Assembly (NCBI GenBank): GCA_016183885.1
Contig: JACPDS010000214.1
Span: 1-6,562 of the forward strand
DNA from: Armatimonadota bacterium
GTDB lineage: Bacteria > Vulcanimicrobiota > JACPDS01
DNA length: 6,562 nt
Direction of reading: 5' to 3'
Positions 1-4,816 of this stretch are shown here, piece by piece (within the stretch, counting starts at the first letter, position 1; each line of letters opens with the position of its first letter). Position numbers and translations under genes: made by a program. Below the pieces are notes generated by a model that worked only from the letters and a program-made list of their open reading frames with translations, searched no databases and was not told the DNA's origin.

Positions 1-583
1 ATTTAAAAAAGAAAAACCGCGCCTGGAAGATTTAAAAGAAATAATTAAAGCCGCTAGTTTCGCGCCTTCCGCCAATAATCAACAAATGTGGCATTTTATT
101 ATTGTTAATGATCAAATAATTCTAACAAAAATGAAGGAAGCGGCTGCGGAAACAATTGAAAAATTAGAAAATCATCCCGGCATAGAAAAATATAAAACAT
201 TTGTTAAATATATGAAAAATTACACTTTATTTTTTTCCGACGCTCCCTGCACGATTGTAGTCCTAAAAAAACCTTATTTTTCAAGAACAGAAAATGTTTT
301 AAAAACTTTAAATTATTCCCAAGAAGAAATTGAAAAATACCGCGCTTATCCCGACATTCAAAGTATCGGAGCGGCTATTCAAAATTTGCTTTTAATGGCT
401 CATTCCAAAGGATACGGAACCTGCTGGATGACCGCTCCTTTAATTGCCAAAGAAAAATATGAAGAAATTTTAAAAATAGAAAAACCTTATGAAATTGTGG
501 CTTTAATCCCGATTGGAATTCCTGAAGAATCCCCCGGCGCTCCGGCAAGAAAAAAAATAGAAGAGATCCTTACTATATTATAA
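1..583 (+). CDS. Nitroreductase-family flavoprotein, 5' end outside window
   Basis: The reading frame is open from base 2, so the gene starts left of the window. About 193 residues are visible, and I estimate that only 15-25 N-terminal residues are missing. An ATG at 86 lies inside the conserved part and is not the start. The segment A-P-S-A-N-N-Q-Q-M-W-H-F (just before and across base 86) is the family signature, which contacts FMN. Downstream, G-A-A-I-Q-N-L-L-L-M-A-H and G-Y-G-T-C-W-M fit the central helix and FMN-contacting turn. A-L-I-P-I-G-I-P-E near the C-terminus is the usual last strand. Such proteins are soluble, dimeric, FMN-dependent NAD(P)H oxidoreductases acting on nitro compounds, quinones, flavins or similar acceptors; the substrate cannot be read from sequence. 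It is the first gene of a packed + strand run, with the next start 17 bases after its stop. Nothing links it to the nar genes except distance. Confidence 0.9.
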   Translation, partial: FKKEKPRLEDLKEIIKAASFAPSANNQQMWHFIIVNDQIILTKMKEAAAETIEKLENHPGIEKYKTFVKYMKNYTLFFSDAPCTIVVLKKPYFSRTENVLKTLNYSQEEIEKYRAYPDIQSIGAAIQNLLLMAHSKGYGTCWMTAPLIAKEKYEEILKIEKPYEIVALIPIGIPEESPGAPARKKIEEILTIL

Positions 584-588
584 AATAA

Positions 589-607
589 ATGAAAATCTTA
601 TGAAAAT
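589..607 (+). repeat. Direct repeat ATGAAAAT x2 spanning a start codon
   Basis: ATGAAAAT occurs at 589-596 and again at 600-607, separated by CTT. The second copy contains the start codon of the 163-residue membrane protein. The first copy opens a four-codon frame (Met-Lys-Ile-Leu) whose TGA overlaps that start as ATGA. It may be chance in AT-rich DNA, or a small duplication at the gene start. Confidence 0.4.
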
Positions 608-1091
608 AGCTTCAATCAAAATATCGCTCATTATAGCGCTTTTTTTGATATCGCTGGGCGGGTTGATGCTGCATATAAGAATTCATCCTTTAATCGAGAA
701 ACATCAAGAAACAATCAAAACTGAAAAAGAAAAATTAAGCCGGATAGCGAAACATCAGATACCGGAACATGAACATAAACATGGAGTTAAAAAATCTACT
801 TTTAATTGGAGTCATTTTCCGCCAGCCTTTTTTGGAATATTATCAGTTATAATAGCGCCAATTTTTTTCCTTAATAAAAATCTCGCTCCCTGGGCATATT
901 TAATCACCGGTATGTCTTGTATTTTCGGCACTATTACCATGACGCATTTTTCCTTTATAAATTGGAAACAAGAGCTATCCTTTTTTCAATCCATCAATAA
1001 ATCGCTTTTAGCCGATATTATAATTCTTTGGGCAAAATTTGCTATAGCGGCTTCGCTTTATGAAATTATTATCCATTCAAAGGGGGAGTGA
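600..1091 (+). CDS. Unrecognised four-helix membrane protein with His-rich loop
   Basis: I do not recognise this 163-residue protein. Four hydrophobic segments are visible: residues about 5-26, 73-91, 95-118 and 135-158. After helix 1 comes H-I-R-I-H-P. A long charged loop follows (about 30-70), ending in H-Q-I-P-E-H-E-H-K-H-G, where five His lie within eleven residues (52-62). Helix 3 runs into G-T-I-T-M-T-H-F-S-F, which adds a membrane-edge His. The His positions suggest metal or haem binding, but there is no CxxCH and no known catalytic motif, so this is inference. The ATG at 600 is chosen because it gives a complete first helix and no other in-frame start lies just upstream; no good Shine-Dalgarno sequence precedes it. 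The gene ends two bases before a 36-residue membrane protein, and the two are probably co-translated. Confidence 0.75.
   Translation: MKIASIKISLIIALFLISLGGLMLHIRIHPLIEKHQETIKTEKEKLSRIAKHQIPEHEHKHGVKKSTFNWSHFPPAFFGILSVIIAPIFFLNKNLAPWAYLITGMSCIFGTITMTHFSFINWKQELSFFQSINKSLLADIIILWAKFAIAASLYEIIIHSKGE
1085..1088 (+). promoter_or_regulatory. Ribosome binding site of first small membrane protein
   Basis: GGAG lies inside the purine run AGGGGGAG (1081-1088), five bases before the ATG at 1094 and within the last codons of the preceding gene. It is stronger than most sites in this window. It is a main reason to accept the 36-codon frame as a real gene. Confidence 0.65.
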
Positions 1092-1093
1092 TT

Positions 1094-1204
1094 ATGTCCG
1101 GTAATTTTCGTTTTCTTAAACCCGGCTGGTGGTTAGTTCATTTTTTAGGTATCGGCTTAATGTATTTTATTGGAGTTTTATTATCTATTTTAAGAGGAAA
1201 ATAA
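1094..1204 (+). CDS. Small single-helix membrane protein, 36 aa (KPxWWxxH)
   Basis: This short frame is supported by a good ribosome binding site, by its position two bases after the previous stop, and by its similarity to the next small frame. It begins Met-Ser-Gly-Asn-Phe-Arg. The pattern K-P-G-W-W-L-V-H falls at residues 9-16, a hydrophobic helix follows at about 14-33, and the end is basic (Arg-Gly-Lys). The predicted product is an inner-membrane miniprotein with a Lys-Pro-x-Trp-Trp membrane-interface anchor and a His (16) just inside the membrane. Without gaps, residues 9-27 align to residues 8-26 of the next protein with 7 of 19 identical (K, P, W, W, H, I, G). The function is unknown. 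It could be an accessory subunit of a membrane complex, perhaps of the preceding 163-residue protein. Confidence 0.72.
   Translation: MSGNFRFLKPGWWLVHFLGIGLMYFIGVLLSILRGK
1193..1198 (+). promoter_or_regulatory. Ribosome binding site of second small membrane protein
   Basis: AGAGGA lies five bases before the ATG at 1204, within the last codons of the first small gene. Together with the TAATG stop/start overlap it indicates coupled translation of the two miniproteins. Confidence 0.65.
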
Positions 1205-1299
1205 TGAAGTATATTATCTTGTTTAAACCGCTTTGGTGGATTCTGCATATAATTGCGGTTATATTTACAATTTGGATAGGGTATTCAATAAAATTTTAA
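1204..1299 (+). CDS. Small single-helix membrane protein, 31 aa (KPxWWxxH paralogue)
   Basis: The start ATG shares its A with the stop of the preceding small gene (TAATG), and AGAGGA lies five bases upstream. The 31 residues read M-K-Y-I-I-L-F, then K-P-L-W-W-I-L-H (8-15), then one hydrophobic helix (about 12-29), then a short basic end (Lys-Phe). The same K-P-x-W-W-x-x-H head and an Ile-Gly eleven residues after the His occur in the 36-residue neighbour, so the pair probably arose by duplication or forms a heteromer. The His after Trp-Trp, at the start of a membrane helix, could ligate a haem, a chlorin or a metal, or contact quinone. That is inference from position only. It is not a known subunit I can name. 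rmuC starts 29 bases downstream, leaving no room for a clear terminator. Confidence 0.7.
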   Translation: MKYIILFKPLWWILHIIAVIFTIWIGYSIKF

Positions 1300-1328
1300 A
1301 AAAACTAAAATAAATTAAGGATTTAACT

Positions 1329-2654
1329 ATGCCTGAATTTGCGTTAATTTTATTATACCTATTTAATTTAATAATAATTATTTTATTAATTATTTTACTA
1401 AGCCGCAATTCAAATAAACAATTCTCGCAATTTGAAGCTCATTTTTCTAATTTAGAAAAAAACCAAGAAAGAAATGAACGAATTGCTAGAGAAGAGATAA
1501 TTAAAAATAGAGAAGAATATCATTTAAACGCTAAACAACAAAGAGAAGAAATGGGCAACGCTTTAAAAAATTTTAGCGATTCTCTTTTTTCCCGTATATC
1601 CGAAATTGCTAATTTACAGAAAAATCAATTAGATATATTTACCAATCAACTTGCTCAATTAACTCAAACTAATGAACAAAAATTAGATAAAATGAGACAA
1701 ACAATTGAAGAAAGATTAAGATTGCTTCAAGACGATAATACTAAAAAACTAGAGCAAATGAGAGCGGTGGTTGATGAAAAACTTCAAAACACTTTAGAAA
1801 AGCGCTTAGGAGAATCTTTCAAACTAGTTAGTGAAAGGCTTGAATTAGTGCATAAAGGCTTAGGAGAAATGCAAACTTTAGCTATCGGCGTAGGCGACCT
1901 TAAAAAAGTATTAACTAATGTGAAAACAAGGGGTATTTGGGGTGAAATTCAATTAGAAAATTTGCTGGAACAAATTTTAACTCCTGAGCAATATGAAAAA
2001 AATGTCAATACCAAAAATGGCAGTAATGAAAGAGTGGAATTTGCCATAAAACTGCCTGCCCGGGACGGGAAAGATGGAATTACCTGGATTCCTTTAGATG
2101 CTAAATTCCCCCTGGAAGATTATCAAAAACTTATTGAAGCTCAAGAACAGGTAAATTTAAATTTAATTGAAGAAATTGGAAAATCCTTGGAAAATAAAAT
2201 AAAGTTTGAAGCTAAAAATATAAAAGAAAAATATCTTGACCCCCCTAATACCACAGATTTTGGGATTTTATTTTTACCGATAGAAGGTTTATACGCCGAA
2301 ATTCTCCGTAGAAGCGGTCTTTGGGAATTGATCCAAAGAGAATATAAAGTTATCATTACAGGCCCAACTACTCTTTCAGCCATATTAAATAGTCTGCAAA
2401 TGGGATTTAGAACTTTAGCGATTGAAAAACGCTCTAGCGAAATTTGGAGAGTCTTGGGAGCGGTCAAAACTGAATTTGATAATTTTGTCGATATTTTAAG
2501 TAATGCTCAAAAGAAAATTAATCAAGCCGGTGAAGAAATAGATAAACTAGTTGGAGTTAGAACAAGACAAATCCAGAAAAAATTAAAAGATGTTCAAAAA
2601 CTTCCCGCGCTTGAAGTAACTAATTTAATTGAAATTGAAGAATTAGAAAACTAA
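1329..2654 (+). CDS. rmuC: DNA recombination protein RmuC
   Basis: The protein has 441 residues, typical for RmuC. It has an N-terminal membrane helix (about 4-25) and then a long coiled coil (about 30-185). The coiled coil contains a tandem 22-residue repeat, N-x-x-K-L-x-x-M-R at 115-136 and again at 137-158. The conserved RmuC domain follows at about 190-390. Signature stretches include N-V-K-T-R-G-I-W-G-E-I-Q-L (197-209), P-L-D-A-K-F-P (255-261), F-L-P-I-E-G-L-Y-A-E (315-324) and G-P-T-T-L-S-A-I-L (345-353). The domain is related to restriction-endonuclease-like nucleases. In E. coli, loss of RmuC raises inversion at short inverted repeats, so a role in limiting DNA rearrangement is proposed; the exact activity is not settled. 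AAGGA (1317-1321) lies seven bases before the ATG. The MFS gene starts nine bases after the stop. Confidence 0.96.
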   Translation: MPEFALILLYLFNLIIIILLIILLSRNSNKQFSQFEAHFSNLEKNQERNERIAREEIIKNREEYHLNAKQQREEMGNALKNFSDSLFSRISEIANLQKNQLDIFTNQLAQLTQTNEQKLDKMRQTIEERLRLLQDDNTKKLEQMRAVVDEKLQNTLEKRLGESFKLVSERLELVHKGLGEMQTLAIGVGDLKKVLTNVKTRGIWGEIQLENLLEQILTPEQYEKNVNTKNGSNERVEFAIKLPARDGKDGITWIPLDAKFPLEDYQKLIEAQEQVNLNLIEEIGKSLENKIKFEAKNIKEKYLDPPNTTDFGILFLPIEGLYAEILRRSGLWELIQREYKVIITGPTTLSAILNSLQMGFRTLAIEKRSSEIWRVLGAVKTEFDNFVDILSNAQKKINQAGEEIDKLVGVRTRQIQKKLKDVQKLPALEVTNLIEIEELEN

Positions 2655-2663
2655 AAAATATCT

Positions 2664-3776
2664 ATGGGAAAAACTCCTCAAAGAGAGTATAAAAAAGACA
2701 TTTCAAAAGAAAAAGCTTTAAAATTTATTATTTTAATTGGCTTCGTGAGTCTCTTTGCCGATATGACCTATGAAGGCTCTCGAAGCATTACCGGACCGTA
2801 TCTTTCTATTCTCGGCGCAAGCGCTGCCGTAGTTGGCTTTGCGGCAGGCTTTGGAGAATTGGTTGGCTATGCTTTGCGTCTTTTATCCGGCTATATCACT
2901 GAACGCACAGGAAAATATTGGACAATTATAATTTCCGGTTATTTTATAAATTTATTAGCTGTCCCGCTATTAGCCTTAGCGGGAAATTGGAAAATCGCCA
3001 TTTTTTTAATAAAGAGTTTTGGAATACATGAATTTCTAGATCAAATGGGAGCGGTGCTTGGCTCTCTTATTGTCGCTTCGGTGCTTTACTTTAAAAGCAG
3101 CTATCAAATCAGTTTTGCCATTTTGCTTATTCCGGCTATTTTAGCCCTAAGCTTGCTTATATCGGCGCGCTGGCTTTATCCAAATCCTCATGATTTTGAA
3201 AAAATTCAAGTTAAATTAGAAAGTAAAGGGCTGCCCAAAGTATTTTGGGTTTATCTTATTGGCGTAGCTTTAATTGGCGCAGGATATGCTGATTTTGCGT
3301 TAATAGCTTATCATTTTAAAAAAATTTCTCTTGCTTCTGACAATTGGATTCCTATTTTTTATGCTATTGCTTTAGGATCAAGCGCGTTCTCGGCCCTTTT
3401 CTTTGGACGTCTATTTGATAAAGCAGGCTTTTCTATTTTAATTATTATTCCTTTAATCTCTTTATTTTTTGCTCCATTTGTTTTTTTGGGAAATTTTTAT
3501 TTCGCGCTTTTAGGTATAATTTTATGGGGCATCGGCATGGGAGCTCAGCTATCTGTTATAAAAGCCGCTATCGCAGAGATGGTGCCGGCAAATAAACGCC
3601 CCAGCGCTTATGGAATTTTTAATGCCGGTTATGGAATATTCTGGTTTTTAGGCAGCGCTTTAATGGGGTTCCTTTATGATATTTCACTTTCAGCTTTAAT
3701 TATATTTTCGGTATTAATTCAACTTTTTTCCATTCCTCTGTTCATATTGGTAAGAAAAAATTTAAGCTTAAAATAA
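2664..3776 (+). CDS. MFS transporter, probable internal deletion at TM4
   Basis: This 370-residue integral membrane protein of the major facilitator superfamily has G-Y-I-T-E-R-T-G-K-Y-W (76-86) as the TM2-TM3 loop motif A and F-G-R-L-F-D-K-A-G (247-255) as its counterpart in the second half. The opening F-V-S-L-F-A-D-M-T-Y-E-G-S-R-S-I-T-G-P matches a family of uncharacterised MFS proteins of about 400 residues. From memory, relatives carry an E-R-x-G-K-A-I-R-x-P-A-R-D segment after TM3 and before F-G-I-H-E. Here I-F-L-I-K-S (113-118) runs straight into F-G-I-H-E-F-L-D-Q (119-127), so about 30 residues covering most of TM4 appear to be missing, in frame. The substrate is unknown. It is not NarK-like in the motifs I can see. 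The start at 2664 has no clear Shine-Dalgarno sequence. It follows rmuC by nine bases, and its 3' end faces a tRNA gene. Confidence 0.85.
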   Translation: MGKTPQREYKKDISKEKALKFIILIGFVSLFADMTYEGSRSITGPYLSILGASAAVVGFAAGFGELVGYALRLLSGYITERTGKYWTIIISGYFINLLAVPLLALAGNWKIAIFLIKSFGIHEFLDQMGAVLGSLIVASVLYFKSSYQISFAILLIPAILALSLLISARWLYPNPHDFEKIQVKLESKGLPKVFWVYLIGVALIGAGYADFALIAYHFKKISLASDNWIPIFYAIALGSSAFSALFFGRLFDKAGFSILIIIPLISLFFAPFVFLGNFYFALLGIILWGIGMGAQLSVIKAAIAEMVPANKRPSAYGIFNAGYGIFWFLGSALMGFLYDISLSALIIFSVLIQLFSIPLFILVRKNLSLK

Positions 3777-3803
3777 TGGCGAGGCAAGTTGAAAGTCAAT
3801 TGT

Positions 3804-3880
3804 TGGTGGGCCTTTGTGGATTCGAACCACACACCTCGCCCTTATCAGGGGCGCGCTCTAACCAACTGAGCTAAAGGCCC
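3804..3880 (-). tRNA. tRNA-Ile (anticodon GAU), CCA encoded
   Basis: Read on the - strand, a full cloverleaf folds. The acceptor arms GGGCCTT (3874-3880) and AAGGCCC (3808-3814) pair perfectly. The D stem is GCTC/GAGC, and the anticodon stem CGCCC/GGGCG carries the loop CTGATAA with anticodon GAT at 3844-3846. The T stem is TGTGG/CCACA with loop TTCGAAT. Discriminator A (3807) and a genome-encoded CCA (3804-3806) follow, giving 77 nt in all. It decodes AUC and AUU isoleucine codons. There is no rRNA or tRNA-Ala beside it, so in this window it stands alone rather than in an rRNA spacer. Its 3' end is 27 bases from the stop of the convergent MFS gene, and no hairpin with a T run separates the two. 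Confidence 0.97.
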
Positions 3881-3901
3881 AAAAATTTAAATTTAAAGTT
3901 T

Positions 3902-3931
3902 AGTTTAACATATTTTAACATTCTATGTCAA
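3902..3931 (-). promoter_or_regulatory. Sigma-70-type promoter of the tRNA-Ile gene
   Basis: On the - strand a consensus -35 box TTGACA (3926-3931) is followed after 18 bases by TAAACT (3902-3907, 4 of 6 matches to TATAAT). An extended -10 TG lies just upstream of that box (3909-3910). Transcription should start near 3895, about 15 bases before the mature tRNA 5' end. Confidence 0.65.
3904..3921. repeat. Direct repeat TTTAACAT x2, 10-bp period
   Basis: TTTAACAT is found at 3904-3911 and 3914-3921, exactly one helical turn apart, in the spacer between the divergent tRNA and cytochrome genes. It overlaps the tRNA promoter spacer and -10 box. It could be a tandem operator half-site or simple AT-rich drift. 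Confidence 0.35.
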
Positions 3932-3950
3932 TTTTTTTAAAAAAGGAATA

Positions 3951-3981
3951 TTGAAAATTTTATATAATTATAAAGTTTAAT
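3951..3981 (+). promoter_or_regulatory. Candidate promoter region of the cytochrome c-narG operon
   Basis: A + strand promoter is expected here because the tRNA gene is transcribed away to the left. TTGAAA (3951-3956) with TTTAAT (3976-3981) gives 19-bp spacing, which is long. A perfect TATAAT at 3963-3968 has no recognisable -35 box. I cannot decide between them, and I see no FNR-type TTGAT-N4-ATCAA site. Confidence 0.3.
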
Positions 3982-4006
3982 TATTTATAAGGAAATAATA
4001 ATAAAA

Positions 4007-4810
4007 ATGAGCTCGAAATTTTTAATTATAACTATAATATGTATTTTTTTATTCCAGCAGCGCGCTTATTCCCAAGAAAACGGAGAAAATATATTTCTGG
4101 CTAAATGCTCCTCCTGTCATACTATTGGCAATGGCGATCTTACCGGTCCCGATCTTAAAGATCTATTTAAAAGAAGAGAAAAAAAATGGATTAAAGAAAA
4201 AATTAAATATCCGGAAAGAATGGCTATTTTTGACGCAATTACAAAATCTCTTCTGGAAAAATATAAAAATTCAATGCCTGATTTAGGATTAGAAGAAAAA
4301 GAAATTGAAGCGCTGCTTATTTATCTTGAAAATCCCGCCTTAAAAATTGAAAAAACTGAAACACCTCCTCTTGAAACACGCCCTATTTTAAAAGGAAATC
4401 CTGAAAAAGGCAGAAAATTTTTTACAGGGGAGCTTATGTTTAAAAATAATTCCCCAGCCTGTATTTCCTGTCATAATCTTCAAGTAAAGGGTTTTTTCCA
4501 AGTGAAAAAATTAGCCGAAGATTTAACCGATATTTATATTCGTTTTGGAGATGATTTACTTTATTCATCTTTAAAATCTCCTCCTTTTTATTTAATGAAT
4601 AAAATATATCCCGCCCATCCTCTTACTGACGAAGAAATAGCGGATTTAACAGCTTTTTTTAATGAAATAAGCAATACAGTTTCTACGGCCAAAAATAAAA
4701 TAAATGAAAAAGCTTCTAACTTTTCTTTACATTTATACAGTGGAATTTTATTTATATTTATTTTAATAATTTTTCAACTAATTTGGCGCAAGAGATTGCC
4801 CGGGAGGTAA
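4007..4810 (+). CDS. Dihaem cytochrome c, exported and C-terminally anchored
   Basis: The 267-residue protein starts with a signal peptide (hydrophobic core 5-16, likely cleavage after Ala-Tyr-Ser at 22). Two class-I cytochrome c domains follow. In the first, C-S-S-C-H at 34-38 binds haem, and the later S-M-P-D-L-G-L (89-95) fits the distal Met loop, making Met90 the likely ligand. In the second, C-I-S-C-H lies at 152-156, with M-N-K-I-Y-P-A-H-P-L-T-D-E-E-I from 197, making Met197 the likely ligand. A single membrane helix (about 241-259) followed by W-R-K-R anchors it, with the haems outside the cytoplasmic membrane. narG starts six bases after the stop, so this is probably the cytochrome partner of the nitrate reductase, comparable in role to the NarC cytochrome of Thermus nar operons. 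Direct homology to that NarC was not tested. The ribosome binding site is weak (AAGGA at 3989-3993, 13 bases upstream). Confidence 0.93.
   Translation: MSSKFLIITIICIFLFQQRAYSQENGENIFLAKCSSCHTIGNGDLTGPDLKDLFKRREKKWIKEKIKYPERMAIFDAITKSLLEKYKNSMPDLGLEEKEIEALLIYLENPALKIEKTETPPLETRPILKGNPEKGRKFFTGELMFKNNSPACISCHNLQVKGFFQVKKLAEDLTDIYIRFGDDLLYSSLKSPPFYLMNKIYPAHPLTDEEIADLTAFFNEISNTVSTAKNKINEKASNFSLHLYSGILFIFILIIFQLIWRKRLPGR
4803..4808 (+). promoter_or_regulatory. Ribosome binding site fixing the GTG start of narG
   Basis: GGAGGT lies eight bases before GTG (4817), inside the last codons of the cytochrome gene. The same frame has a TAA at 4808-4810 and only ATA and ACT before the GTG. The GTG is therefore the only reasonable start upstream of the conserved N-terminus. 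Confidence 0.85.
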
Positions 4811-4816
4811 ATAACT

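Noticed and set aside
86..88. ATG at 86 as the nitroreductase start
   Set aside because: The same frame is open upstream and encodes the conserved A-P-S-A-N-N-Q-Q signature before this Met, so the gene begins outside the window.
1094..1299. Light-harvesting alpha/beta polypeptides
   Set aside because: Two tandem short single-helix proteins with a His recall the LH alpha/beta pair. However, the His sits at the start of the helix right after Trp-Trp, the proteins are too short, and no photosynthesis genes are near.
2141..2467. 108-codon open frame on the - strand
   Set aside because: It lies wholly inside rmuC, whose protein is strongly conserved in the + frame. The - strand product has no recognisable features and no start signals, so it is a shadow frame.
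2664..3776. NarK-type nitrate/nitrite transporter
   Set aside because: The gene is near narG but separated by a tRNA on the other strand. The sequence resembles another MFS family, and I do not see the NarK nitrate signature motifs.
3778..3840. Inverted repeat GGCGAGG (3778-3784) / CCTCGCC (3834-3840)
   Set aside because: The right arm is part of the tRNA anticodon stem and variable loop. The seven-base match has no T run and would require breaking the tRNA fold, so a terminator or attachment remnant is not supported.
3883..3894. 12-bp palindrome AAATTTAAATTT
   Set aside because: It is perfect but contains only A and T in a region of the same composition. It lies in the short tRNA leader and shows no operator-like conserved ends.
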